From Cranoglanis bouderius (taxonomy: Eukaryota > Chordata > Actinopteri > Siluriformes > Cranoglanididae): a stretch of DNA of 64,000 nucleotides. The first letter of the stretch is position 1. Every line of letters starts with the position of its first letter. Positions 1-14,400 of this stretch are shown here, in pieces. The stretch lies in contig CM042551.1 of the NCBI GenBank assembly GCA_023630585.1, forward strand, positions 20,676,001 to 20,740,000, given 5' to 3'. The position numbers and the translations under genes are program-made. Below the pieces are notes generated by a model, which saw only the letters and a program-made list of their open reading frames with translations, had not been told where the DNA came from and ran no database searches.

Positions 1-545
1 ATGCTAGCCTAGACACAGAACACCACTGACTGAAGCTGTACCTCTGTGACACTGGAACTGCAAGAAACACACAATCTGTCATTCATTTGTTTATGAGATA
101 AATATATTTGAATGCAAGTCTATGGCAGAGTGATGCTGCAGTAAATCAAAACCAATTCAACTCCAAAACAAACAAACAGAAACCCCACAATTTAACCAAA
201 TTAGTGCCATTTGTTTGTGCTGATTTGTGATAGTCTGTCTGCAGGCCCGGACTCAGGGGGGTGCCGGACTGGGCTGCTCAAACATCCATTCGCTTGTTGG
301 TTTGATTTGCGTCATTACTTCAATTCTTTAATAAAGGCTAATCTCAAGTGTGCCATCGAAATGAACCTCGGTGTTGGTAGCACCATGCTCTACCAGTTTG
401 CTACTAGTTGCACTATAGGAGAACTATCCCACCGTCCTCATGGATAACTGTGCAGAAATTAAATGTAAAGTATAATTTAAACAAAACATTCAGAGGTTAA
501 GTGTGCACTCCTGAGAGAGCCCAAAGACAAGTCGGGTACACTCAC

Positions 546-837
546 CTCCTGGGTGCACGGCCATGCTGGAGATCCACTTGCAGTTGGCCATGAGCTTCTT
601 GGTGAGCTCCTGTTTGATGAGGTTGTAGATACGCACGTAGCGTTGTGTGGCCACAAAGAAGTAGGGCCGGACGGGATGGAAAGAGACGCACTGTACCATG
701 CCCTTGTTCTTACGGAAGGGGTTCTGCGTGCGCCGTTTGCTCACCTGGTGGATCAGCACCTGTAGACAGCTGCCGTCATCGGGCATAACACAGGCCAGGT
801 AGTCACCTTTACCATGCCAACTCACCTGTCTCACAGC
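546..837 (-). CDS. bop1: bop1 exon 13 (last exon in window)
   Basis: Encodes residues 564-660 plus one base: AVRQVSWHGKGDYLACVM, followed by WD40 blades containing SFHPVRPYFFVATQRYVRIY and ELTKKLMANCKWISSMAVHPG. The acceptor follows a pyrimidine-containing CTCCTCAG. The exon ends GGAG before a GTGAGT donor at 545-540, so the gene continues to the left. No further bop1 exon was found in 1-539. Confidence 0.96.
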
Positions 838-1576
838 CTGAGGAGCGATAGACAGACAGACAGGAAGAGAGAGGGAGTGAAACACTGTGGAAAAGATGGA
901 GGATGGCTGTTATGACCATAAGGTCAATGGTCAAAGTCATTCTGCGGTAACCTCAACAATGTTAATCCAATTATAACCTCAAAGACACTCTGAGACTAAA
1001 TTTATGGCTATTAATACTGGCTTTACCAGCCTGCCAGCTGGTGAGCCGGCTTTTCTTTTTCCAGTAGTTTTAATTGGACACTGGAGGCGTCTTATATTTC
1101 TTTCCATTTCAGGAAAAAGACGACCACAACCTTGTGGCTTTTGCCAATAGTTAAAAGCCTCCGGGCTACAGCTCATGTGAGGGACAGAACGCACCACAGA
1201 GAGATGGGGGGAAAAAAGACATCAAAATTTGATCATTTCATCCGACTCTGTTCTGCTGCACTGATCAGCCTGTAATACAAGCATCTTACAGAGATCATAC
1301 CCAGACTGCTAGAAATAAAGGAATAGACACAGTGCATGTTAACATTCTAATGAGATGCATTCATGTGTGCTTGAGTATTAGTATTTTTAGGGTACCTTGG
1401 GGTGTGTGAGAATGAGCCGTTCACCCTGATCGTGACCTTTGCCCTCAGCGACTGCCCACTGCACCGCCTGCTCCTTGGCCTCCTCTGACTCCTCGTAGGA
1501 GGAAATGAGATGATCAGTAGCACTGCAGATCAGCCGATCTCCAAGCCCAGGGTTCATCAGCACTACAGTCTCACCA

Positions 1577-1622
<46 letters not shown>

Positions 1623-4600
1623 CATAAACCACCAATCTGCACCTACAGAACTGTTAAAGTAGAACAGCAATCTAAAACAAACGCATAAATTAAGAGAAAT
1701 AAGTCTAGCTATTCAATTAGGACAAAAGAAATAGTGTCCAATAAACGAGGAAGAGTTGGTGTGTGTCTGTGGAAGCTGAAGTGCTGCAGTGGCTGAGTTG
1801 CGTTACTGGAAGTTTTAGCACATGTTGCACTACAGCACTACAGTCAAAGACAGCCTTGTTTTATGGGAATAATCCATCTTTGCTGTGGAACTCATGATGC
1901 TAGTCATGATCTTTTTACTGTCCGTTTCATTTTCTCTGCTCTCTGTCTTAGTATGAAATGATGTTTTTTTTTTCCTATTTTGATATTTTCTACATAGGAA
2001 AAGGAAAAAGGAAAAGAAAAGAAAAAAAAAAGGTGTAAAAGAACAAAAAGAACAATAGATACAATTAGTAGTAGGTAGTAGAATAATTAAGGTCGTATTA
2101 ATTTATTTATTTTAAAAAAAAAAAAGAGAAAAAAAAAGGAAAAAGGGACAATCCAGTTCCAGCTGTGATAAAAAAAATCTGATCGTACAGTTTTTAAAAC
2201 GTATCCACCTAAGCTGGCCAGAGGGTCAGAGGTCTGTGAGAGGCATCCACATTCTCCAGAAGACATCAGCCTTGCTTCTTAAGCGGTAGGTGCACCGTTC
2301 CAGTCGTAATGTATCATTCAAAGGTTGTGTAGACAGATCAAATGTTGGAGGCCTTTGCTGATTCCAATTTAGCAAAATGCATTTTTTTTTGCAATATATG
2401 ACACTACACCAATCCTTTTTACAGATATAGGGTCAAGTGTCCCGTCCAGCTCCGTACCAAAAAGATATCATATAGACATAATGTCCAACGGGGTTTCCAA
2501 GACTTTGGCCATGTACCTCTTTCCAAAAATGTTTAAGTTTTCTACATAACCAGAAGATGTGCATAATGGATCCTGTATATGTATTACATCGGCGACATCT
2601 AGATGATACATTAGGGTACATTTTACTCAGCCGAAGTGGGGTGAGGTACATCCTGAGCATGAATTTGTAGTTCTGTTCCGTTATTTTGTTACAAGATAAT
2701 GAGGTGAAAACTAAATGATTTAATTTTTTATTACGTGTATTGCGTATGTGTGCAAACCGTACATGGTCAAAGGCCAATATGTAGCTTGTGGAGACTAATA
2801 AAATGTGTGCATATATTATATATACATAAACATACACAAATATTTGTAAGAGTATTCATTTTACTAAAATGTTTTGGGAGTGAATATAATGTAAAAAATA
2901 TAACTTCCTATAATTTGAGAGGAGGTGGAGGGCATTTGGGGATTTAATGCATCAGATAAACATGGCACACAATTCTGACTGTATATAATGTACTGGAGTG
3001 CAGGTTTTAGCATCAGTGTTTATCATTTTTCTCCACACTGATATTCCTTTCTTAAGCCAGGTTTATACTGTATGATATCCGGCTCGATTTTCCTGTCGCA
3101 GGCATCACGAAGGATAATCTTTGGTCGTGAGTCGAGATCCGTGGCATTACAATGTATAATGTGACGCTCACCGGCGGATGATTTAGTGCGTCTGTGGCCA
3201 AAGACAGCAGGCGACAAACTTCTGGAATGTCAGACAATTTTGCTTAAGATCTTAGTGTGTGAGTGTTGCTAAGACAACAGGATGACGGTATGTGATAACA
3301 CGTTAGTGACTATACGAAACGTAAACAAAAGAATTTAAAAGAAGAGCAGTTTGTTGAACTGCAGCGGACATAGTGTCTTAATAACGTCTCATCACACTTG
3401 TATCATGACAGGACAAAAAGGGACACGACATGGAAAGAAATAAAGGAAGAATCACAGCCTACATTACAGCTGCACACTCAGTGACCCAGAAAGGTCTGAA
3501 TTCACAAAGAGGGGTCACATGGGGTGGAAGTGGAGTACATTGGGGTAACACCCAGCCTGACTGTGGCTAAATGAGGGAGAGGAAGGGGAAATGAACTTAC
3601 TAACTGACGGCGACCAGACACACGGCAGGGTTGGGACTCCACGCCACGCTCTTTACAGCGCCGCTCACCTCCACCATCTTCAGGCAGCGTGCTGTACTCA
3701 CTTCCCAGAAGCGCACCGTGCAGTCGTCTGAGCCTGGGGTCCGAAAGTCAAGAGCAAACAGTGAAACTATTTTGGTAGCAGTTCATCAGAGCACAGATTA
3801 TAACATCATTAAATAATTTCAGTCTATACAGATGTGCATGCAAAGTGTGTGTGTGTGTGTGTTGGCGCAAGCTTGTGTGTGATGGGCCATCTCCTAACAT
3901 TGTTCTTGACCATGATATGGTTCATCCACTGAGTGAAAGTGTGCATTACATATTGAAGATTTCTGACTGCGTGCTGCACATGATCGGACCCCATGCGCAC
4001 AGAAGCTCTCTGTTGGTCTTATATCACATCCATCACTGCGACTCTGCCATGTGATAACTCCTGCTCTCGTCTACTTTGAGGAAAAAAAAAAAAAAAAAAG
4101 CCTCTGCCAACCAGGCTAAGTGTTAAAGACCAGCTTGACTTTGTTACTGGATGCACAACTTTTCTGGACTGCCACTGGGACAACAGCCACCTCACACACG
4201 GCTGCTAAATGTGTCTCACTACGAAACTTTTATACCTGCACGCTTCATAAACGCAGGAAAAACAAGTCAAGCGGTCCTGGATGGAGGGTGGAGTGTAATA
4301 ACTCTCTAAACCATAATCGCTTTTTAAGTAGTGAGCGCTATGGTGACGGATATAGCAATGTAGGGACGGTCCCCGAGGCCGTGGCCCAGAGGTCCGTCTG
4401 GCACACATAGCTGTGGTCTCCTCCGTAACTCTCTCCGGCTCAAACACGCACACAGCACGGTCACTCACGTCCATGTGCGTGTGTCTGACTGTGTGTTTGC
4501 ATGGCTTCCCCGTGTATAATTTTAGATTCATTGTAAATGGAAATCGTCGATCTGACATCTGATTTGTGTCTACACTCCATTTGATTCATACTGTGGGGAA

Positions 4601-7600
4601 TGAGAAGCAACAATAACGTTTCTGCTTTTACCAACAATGCAAAGCTGAAAGAAGAGTAAAATACTGAGGAAAAAACATCTTGAGATATTTATAGCATTTG
4701 ACATCAGGATTTTTTTTTTTTTTTTTAAGAATATCCCAGAAAAAGCATAACCACCAACAATATTTTATCAAATATTGAATGCCAGTGCAGTGTGTCGTGA
4801 ATGATGGCATGGTGTTTAGTGAGCACTTCCTGTGTGTGGCTCAGAACTGCCTGCTCTGACCCCTCAAATCTCCTGTCTCCACCCCACTAATTTGTAGTTG
4901 CGTTTTTTTTTTTTTTTCTACTTTCAGCTTTATAGATGCTCCTATATTCAGCCGCGCAGCAGAACAAACAGCACACACGCACTTCACAAACAAGATATCA
5001 ACCCAGTGATACATTAGCAGTATCAGGACTGTCAGATACAGTAAGAGCTTCTGCAGCGAACTCCTTAACAGCATTCAGGAGACACGTTACAGAGCTGCCA
5101 TCCCTCCGTCCCGTTCAGGCACGTCAAGCAGCGTTCGAAATCCTGCTTCTCATTCTTCCATGGCCATACTGTCGATGTGGAATGCTGGATGGGGAAACGG
5201 AGCTCTCGCTCTGCCTGCGCTTAAACATGTTTGTTGTGCGACGGAGTCGAGTAAGAACCAAAATGCTATTAAACTCAAGCAGGAGAACAGCAGGTGGTGG
5301 TTGTTCTTGCATTTTGTTAAGACGGCCAGAAAAAAAAAAAAAAATTCTCTGATTCATAACATGAGGAAAATACTGCTGAAGTTTCCTGAAACAGCCTTCT
5401 TTATGTTAAAACAAATCTGTCTGGGATTTTTATTGCCACGAGCAGAGCGCCTTCTCAAGATTTTCCAATTTGCGTCTAGAACACAAGCTAAGTGTAACAC
5501 ATCATTCACGCCTGGAACAAAACGGTCGCCATCATCCGATCCAGTGATACAGAAGACACTGCAATTAACACGCATACACAACTGAAAAACAAATTTCGGG
5601 TCTCGGGGTGGGGTGGAGGGTGCGCTCCAGACTTGAGAAGGGTTGTAATGCCTGGGAGGTTGTCAACTGCCTTTTTTTTACTGTGGGAAAGGACATTTTA
5701 TTACTGGTTTAATATATTTTACAGCAAGACAAAACAGCGGCCTTGACTCTAGTGGTTTGCATATGGCTTTATGGAGTCCTTTGTTATGGACGGCTTAGCA
5801 GATACTGCCACTAAATTGTTGCCAGCCTCTCTCTCCATCTACAGCTGTCCCTCCCACCGCATTAGTCATAAGTGTACTTGTTTTCATTATCTCAGCCAGT
5901 ATAAAGAGTACATTTAACGGCAAACACATAGAGATGTAGTATATCAGAACACAGGTGTGATAAGGCTCACCTACACTGCCCAGACAAGACTGACAATAAC
6001 ACAGGGTTAAAGGGTAACCACCACTATTTTGTTTCTAATTGATAGGCTATTAGTTACCTAGGCTGCCTCATTCAAATCATCCGAAGAAACGTGACCACAT
6101 TTTCATTTGGGTTTTGTGGCTTTGGCTGCACCACTCCCTTCACTAGAGCGTAGAGGAACTGACTTGGTCTCAGTGTTATTAAAACTATTCTTTTTCTACT
6201 AGAGCTCTTTCATATATTTCATACCAAAGCTAATGGCAATCAGATGCTTAATACTACCCGAGAAAATATTCGATTATATCATGCGTTTATATATATATAT
6301 ATATATATATAAAAGACCAAACAGCCAGAGCTTCTGGGCTGGGAAAAAAAAAAAGAGTTGCTGTTTATACAGAGGAGCTGTAATCATTTAAATATGTTTT
6401 ATAGCATTATCTGGGGTTGGCTTTGGTTTATTTAAAATATGGTTTAGCAGGTAAAGCAGGTTCTTGATCTTAAAAAGAACCTTAAGTCAAGAGTTAATGG
6501 AAGCAAAGAGCTTTTCCTGATAAATAGCACCCATAACTAATTTGTTGTCCGTCATATTTTGAAGTCCCCTCGTGACTTGATGAAGATCCTAAATGGCAAC
6601 AACACGAGTGAAGTCTCTTTCATGTTTCATTTCCCAGAGCAGCTAACAATGAAAGCCAAGCAGCCAAAATCTATAAAAAATCCAGTGGAAAAAAGCCCTC
6701 TCTAGAGAAGAGAGGAAAAAGGAGATGAGTGGTGAGTTAGACATGACTAATTTATCTGGTTCGAGCGATTCCAGCAACATTGTGCCTATGCTCATCTTCA
6801 CTCCAAGTCTGGCGTCTGCAAATGGGACACCAGGCCCTCCATCATGAAGGGGCATCATCACCACCAGCATGACATCATAGCGAGTGCTCTGGGGATGTTT
6901 TAACCAGCCGCTCGGCTACCGGTTGAAATAACAGCAGACGAGGGCCGGGGCTGAGGCTGAGCTGAGCCGCAGTATGTGATGAAAGAGACACGGCAACATG
7001 AAAAGACTCTTCCCAATGACAGATTTGCAGTGTTTGCTTTCTTTTGCAAATTTTAGCATCTGTTATATCAGAAAACTGATTAGTATGGCTATGAGAAGAC
7101 TGACCTGATACCAGCCACTGTCCACTGGGAGACACACTGATGCAACGAACTAGACTGGAGTGACCACGGTACACCTGCGGAGGGATCAGAAACAATCATT
7201 ACCAGCTTTAAAATGACTCAGTATTCACTCGTCTTCTAAGTGATGCATCTAAACTTATTTTTACACCTTACATACTTTACTATGCATACATACTAGATCG
7301 CTGATTCAACTCTGTTCATTATGGACAATAAAGGGGAACACAGGAACCCAAAGAACGTCAAGAATATGCTATTTTTTATGCTATGTTTAAAAACAGTTTA
7401 AACCCTTAAGTATGTGTCACTTTTGAATGACATGTTCAGTCTTAAAAGATTTAAAAAGCTGAAGCAGTAGTGAATAACATCGCCTTGGCCAAGTGCAATA
7501 TAATCATAAATTCACTCAGATCATATGAGGACAAGCAAAGCAGCTTTTCTCACTAATTCACTGCCATTGCCCAGATGTTTAGAGCTTCTCTATTTACAGT

Positions 7601-10600
7601 CCTGAAAAATGGCAGACTTAACTTTGGTTTACTGAGAGTTTTACAAGGACGGCTGGCTGAAAAATGCTGTTTTCTGAAACCTTTTTCCCCATCTGATCTG
7701 TCCCTCCCCCTGAGATACGCCACCCAAATAGACTAATGTGTTTTTCCCCACACATTAAAGTATCTATGAAATTTGATGCCCTCAGCTCATTTCATAGTGT
7801 GGCCCAATCTGATTTTAAGATTTTCTTGTGACTCCAATCTTCATAATCAGGTGTGGTAGTTCAAGTGACTGTCCTTCTGCACCGAGTGCCTTGTGACTGC
7901 ACGTCCTGGGTTGATGTTCACCTACCAGGGACTGGGTGGTAGGGAAGGGCTGCAGGTCTTTAGGTTTGGGCAGCTTGGGAATCAGGTCCTCTGGGTTCAC
8001 GTTCACCTGTGAGAGGGAGGTGAAGAGACGGTGGAGAAACAGATTAATAATGATGCTCAGTTCAGCATAAAATGTGGATACTGTGAATGCTGAATGCCTT
8101 GAACATGGTTATGCTCAGAAATCTTACTATCGTCCACTATGTCTCTAACGTATTCAGTTTAAATGAAGCTAATTTAACCAGTTATTATAACGAGACCACA
8201 CATTGCTGCGTGTCCCTTAAATTCTAATAACAGTGAGATAACCCACTCTCATCTTGCGCTGGCGGGGACACAGGTAGAGGTCAAGGCAGCGCTCGAAGCG
8301 CTCGTGGATGAAGCGTGAGAACGCAGGGACAGCACGGAGACAGTGGAACTTCTGCGGCAGGAAGTTCAGCTTGCGGTCCTCTGGGTCCTGCTGTTCCCAT
8401 GCCAATCTCTGGTGGGTTTCAATCAATCAACAAACAACATTCATTTAAACAACAGACAAGGACTCACATTTCTTACTCGACTGCATTAATATCCAACTGT
8501 CTTCCATATGAAATGAATATACTGGATAAAGAGCAGTTCTGTGAAACAGCAACAGCAGGCAGGTTTAGATGCAGCTCTCAGTGGGGATGCACCTGTATTA
8601 AGCGCTTACACTTTGTATGCAAACCACAAGCAAATCCCTTATAGGTAAATTCTAGAAACCTCACTGTGGTGGACTAGGAACATGTGCCCATGTGGAAATG
8701 TTTAGATCTAAAAAAAAAAAAAAAAAAATGTAACACAAACAAACAAACCGACCTCTTCCTCTGTGAGCAGATATTCTGGAGGCGGGTTGTAGGACTCCTC
8801 GTGACCTGGCAGTCTCATCTTTGGAGCAGGGACGTGCATTTTGTGGCGCCCCAGGATGGCATTGGGGTCCTCTTGTGCCCACAGGTCGTAGTATTGAGGT
8901 GCGGTGTCTTTGGGCCTGCGTGGCTTAATCCAGCCCATCTTTATGGCATGAACCAGCTTGCCTACCTAATGGCAGCACAGGGAACAGCATGGTCTGAAGG
9001 TCCTGCTCTGAAACCTCTAGTATTACTACAGTAACACTACATGCTATTTGGAGCTGAGGTCTACAGAGTGACACAAATCACCCATGACCAATTTAGAGCA
9101 GGAAACCAAACTGATATAAATTACTGGAGAACTTTAAGCTTGCCTATCTAAACCCCCGCATTAAAAGAGACTGTGAACGCGTTTTCTTTTCCTAATACTT
9201 CGACTAAAAAGGTTGTGGGTCTAATTTCTTTCAGCTTCCAATTACTGCAGTTTTAGACCTCGTTCCCAAAAAAAAAAAAAACTATGTGGGAATCATTACC
9301 TATAATGCTGTACAGATGCAAGCAGTTAGAAGTCCAACTGGTCGAAACATGACTCTTCTCATCTAACCCCAGCTGCATTACGTGCAGCATATACAAATAA
9401 TGATTTACATCATAAGCTGGGAGATGAGGTAGAGAGGTTTGGAGAAAAGGATAGAGTCAGGGCACTTGCCTTCTCTTTCTCAATGAGAGAGGGAATGAAG
9501 CTGCGTTTGTCCTCAGGCCTGTTGGTCACCGGATGGATCATCACTTCGTTGGAGAAAAAGTCAATAGCAGGCTGAGAGAAATGAAAGCAAGATGGCAGAT
9601 CAGACGTGTGTCATGTATAGATATAGCTGAACCTCACAGTAAAGCTACATTTAACAAAGGGTGGGGGAAAAAAAAAACCCCTGAATACGGTGCAATGACT
9701 CGGCAGCCAGAGTATAAACTGTTTTTGTTATGTTCACTGCTAAACACGCCTGTAGAATTAGGAACAGACATGAGTAAAGGACCTAACTGAGAACAGCTGG
9801 GCTATCAACATCTGCAGACAACATACACAGATTTAACTTGTCACACCATGTCCCAGATGACAGGTGGCTTTTTCCGACACTTAACTGTCTTTAAACAGTG
9901 TCTGAGGTTTTTTTTTTTTTAAACCAGACTGATCGCAGGAAGCTTTAAGTGAGGAGTGACTCACTGTTTGTTTACTTTATAATCCAAGTTAATGGACAAT
10001 TAGCAGTAAAGCTAATAAAGATCGCATTGACGGCATTTAGACATTATTATATGTGGACTCCGCCCACTGGGGGACAGACTTTCCCTCCAAAATAAGACTA
10101 ACTGCTGGCATGTTAACATGCTGAGATCGGAGCCGTTAGCTAGTGGTGAGCGCAGAATGCCACTTTGGTGGTACGAGGCCGTTTAAAGTGAAGGTGGTTT
10201 GTGTTTCTCCTGCTGTTTATCATAAAACAAATCACTGTAAAAAGACCAGACTGCAGATGCTGAGATTGTGAGAGTCTATAAAATGTGGGGTGGTGTTTGG
10301 GGTTACCTCATACTCGTTGAAGTTAACATCACCAAATTTGCCTTTCTGCAGGCGGTGCACCAGATCCACCTGCTCATCGGACAGACGGAGATCAGTGCCA
10401 GTCATCTTGTCATGGACAGTGCGCCTGGAAAAGGAACAGAAAAAAAAAAAAAAAGTGATGCGTTAATAGCAATATCAACTGTAAGGTTTGTTCTTTTCAT
10501 GTCCGTCACCTTCTCGTCCCATCAGGAGAGGAGGGAGATATGGCAAAAATATCATATTGCAATACTTGGAGACATCTCCTTAATCACATTATGCACCGTA

Positions 10601-11375
10601 ATATATAATTTTGCTGAAGTTTTGCTAGCAAACTAATTCATGAGGAAAAGGAGGGGAAATTAAACAATTGGTACAAATGGTTTACTTTTCACAGTGAGCA
10701 CGAGTTCTAAAAGCACTGAAACCTGACGATATTTAGAAACTAAGCCCCACTCACCAGTAATCAGGATTCTCCATCTTGTCTAGGAATTCGTCGAGCTCAT
10801 CCTTGCTCCTGATTGGTTTGAAGATTTTTTTGCCGTCCAGGTCATAGCCGATGTGGGGATAATCTTTGTACCATTCCATTGGAATGTTGCCCACCGTGTT
10901 GCGGATGTCCTGAGAGCAGAAAGCCAGACAAGAGTGGAGGAGGAGGAGCAGGAGGAGGAGGAGGAGAGAAGGGGGGGGAAGCTTAGTCTTACGGCTCAAC
11001 ATCCATTATTTCAATGCAGTATAAAACCAAGGTTAATACACTCCGTACTCTTCCTTTCCTCCTTATCAGAGGGTTACAGATGAGGCCCTAGTCATTTTCT
11101 CTGGCCTCTCTGTCTGATGAAAGAAAGTTCTTCTGAAACTGCTCAGACCCTTTACCTTTCATCATTAATACCCACGCCTGGATACAGCCCAGGGTCAGAC
11201 CCCCACCCTCCCACCCCCCCCTCCACAGGGGCACAGGTGGTAAAAACTAGTGTGACGACATACAAACCCCTCCCCTTCACAAGCTCCTTATTCCACTCAG
11301 TCACTTACAGTACACCACAACACTACGTATTATCCGGGCAATAATAAGCTCATAAGTCGAACAGTCTGAATAGAG

Positions 11376-11428
<53 letters not shown>

Positions 11429-14400
11429 TACACTAGACAGCTGAAAGTTTTCAGAGGTTTTTAAGTGAGACCTGCACCTGTGAGTGATTTCAATAAAAAC
11501 ACCCCTACCATATCCAATTAGAAATGAGCAGGCGGCCATGTCACACTCTCTCTCCCACAGCCTCAAGCAGCTGCACAACCCCTAATTCTTCTAAGTTGTG
11601 GCATTAACCTCTGGCCTGATTGTGCAACTGCAACTGAACAGTGAAATGTTTGCTGTGATTGTGGCCTAAATCGCATTTATTGGTGAAAAGTAAAGAGAAG
11701 ACACCACCACATGCTTGGTATCTTCCCCGATGATGCTTTTATTGAAGACATTTTCCATTTCAGTCGCTTGTTCTACAGGGATTATGTCTTCATTAAGTGA
11801 AATGCTGAAGGTTATTCACAACAGTGTTTGGTCTCGGTGACAGTTAGGACACTTACGTGGACTTCAGCAGTCACATCATCAATAAACGTAACGGAGACAC
11901 TACACCGGCTGCCAGAAATGCCAACGCACCCATGTTTAACAGATAAAAGGGGATGTTTTGCAGCATGAACTCCTTTCTCTCATCACTTTCACAGGTTAAT
12001 CTTTCTACAGTTATCCTTGAATATATTCTTAATCTGTTATAAATATTTAGTTTTTGTTGTTCAGCAGTTAAACCAAACAGTTCATTTCCACACACCTAAT
12101 ATTTTTCCAATGTACCTGATTCCTCATTATGCATTTGAACTGTTTCACCTCATATTAAAACAGCCCAGAGGTTGAAACATCATGAAACAGTCATGACTTG
12201 TGTATTTTCCAGACTAAATTGTGATAAAGGTTTTATTCTATTCTTCATAGGAATTTCCTGAAGAACTTTTACATGTTATGTGTTTATTCCACCCTGTTAG
12301 GAAGCACATGTTAAACGGGTGGAAATACACAGAAATGTCATTGTGGTACAATTAAAAAAAAAAAAAAAAAGTTTTTAAGTAGTTTCATCACATTTAAACC
12401 GATATTTAAACTGATTTTTGTGTACTTTTGCCCAACAACATGGAACTTGCATGATTGTCATGTTATGGCTTAACCCACTTAGCAAGTTGTTATGCTCACT
12501 AACTGTGATGCCTATTCATGAAAGTCAGTTTCATAAAGGAAAAGGTCATATGCCAACAGGGTGGAAAGAAATACAAGGGACAGACATAAAAAGAACATGA
12601 GATGAATTAGAATAAAAGTAATATTAATGAAAAATGAGAATTTAAACAATTCCACACAAATGTCAGCTTCACCATGAAATAATAAAACTGTAAGGACAGG
12701 AACAAAAAAAACCGGTGTCTTCCACTCATATCTCACTGTGTTTAACTTCTCTTGATGAATTATAGAGAAAATTGCATTGTTTATACACCAGATATACAGA
12801 GTTCTGGTTCAGACACGTCACGTCTATAAAGCAAAAATGTCACACATTAATAACATCAGTTGATGTGTTCTCAAAACAAGAAATATTTCCAAAATCAAAC
12901 CCCATGTTCTCACCTGAAGTGAGGATCAAACCTGGGTGCGCTGGAGTTTTGCAGCAGTAAAGGCAGCGCTATTCCACCGCATGTTCACTGCATTCTGTAG
13001 TTATTTATTCACACCGGCGCCGACGTTATCAGGAGATTTCGTAATGTGATTAGTATTATGTGAATTCATCAGGCGCACACTACATAATTCAGTCTGAATT
13101 CTGATAATAATAATGAATTACTATTAAACTAGAAACTAAATCACATACTGAAGAGAATCTTAATATTATTACGTAAACTATATTTAACATGTTCCATTAA
13201 ATCTGACTGACCACATAGTCTATTGTTTTTCAGATGCTTTTAAAATTCCCAGAATTTGTAGGAAACAAAGTTCGTCTGTTTGAGGTCACATCCATAACGT
13301 TGATATGAAACATGAAATTCAATAGATTTTTAGGTTAAATGATAACATTTGCAAACTGCCTCACTGATACTAAGCTTGTCTCTGAGACGTGTTGTTAGCC
13401 AGTGTGAGTGCAGATATCCCACCCAGATAAATATTATCACTCTAAATTCTCGACAGTAGAAAGTACCATCAGTACGTTTCAGTAAAACGATGGTAATCGT
13501 GACTAATATTTGTGAAAAACTGATACTTAATACAAGTCGTCGTCGTCATCATCATCATCATCATCATCACGTCACCAGCAGCAATCTTAACACTACTTAA
13601 AAATGATTCTAAATGTCTCCACATGAGCTGACACAGACTTTTCCCAACTCCAGCGACAGTCTGCAGGAACACAAAGCAGAGCGACACAGTGGTCCACCTC
13701 GACCCTGAAAACTCTCCAGCTCACCTGCTTTCAATTCACCAGGCAAACACGGCCATTATGAAGTGTCTGGTATGAGTAGAGCTGCTGTTGTAGGGGAGAG
13801 TTTGGTGGAGGAGGTCATTGGTTTGCACAGAGAAGTCACGTAGAGGATGTTTCTCAATGCCGACACTCACACAGCTCTGGACCAACGTTTCAAACCAACA
13901 CGGTGCTCAAAGCAACAGAACCATGAACACTCCAACCATCTTATCAGAGAGCCCTAAAAACAGCAGGTCATGCACGTACGCTGCATCCGACCAGGACTCG
14001 GAAGAAACAAAGAAAACGCCTCCTCAACTCGGAATTCTTACTCGGGAACTCTGGATGGTCTCCTCAATGCCTCCTCGACTCAGCGAGTGACCTCAAATCA
14101 ACATGGCTGCCCACAACATGAACAGTAAACACAGCAGCACCGCTTACCTTTACATGAGTTATACCGTATATACAAGTGTTTGCTTTAGATCAATCAACAT
14201 ACAGACCGTCACATGTTAAGTCTATAACACTGACTCTACACTTCACTGTTTTGAGGAGAAAAATATACATCACTCATCACAGTTAGCTGGCTAAGCTGTT
14301 ACTAACAAAAGACGACAGAGGCATCCGTGCTTTTCCTCCCCACTTTGTAGCTCGAACACACAGAGGTCCAAGATCACATAATTCTGCGCTCCGACTTCCC

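Larger units (their letters stand above)
1577..3600. other. bop1 intron 11, with L1-type relic
   Basis: This 2-kb intron holds the (TG)n acceptor tract, A-rich sequence around 1980-2150, an L1-like ORF2 remnant (about 2240-2720) and a possible DNA-transposon fragment near 3050-3240. The segments at 1640-1980 and 3250-3600 show nothing I can identify. Confidence 0.7.

Noticed and set aside
1..545. Further bop1 exons or a neighbouring gene at the left edge
   Set aside because: No WD40-like translation with splice signals was found; the segment looks like intron 13.
5160..5585. 141-codon and 138-codon overlapping plus-strand open frames in bop1 intron 10
   Set aside because: They run through A-runs that encode poly-Lys, have no similarity that I recognise and overlap each other in different frames.
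9468..9469. A frameshift or pseudogene explanation for the missing GT donor after bop1 exon 6
   Set aside because: All other exons are intact and in frame, and GCAAGT is a known functional donor form.
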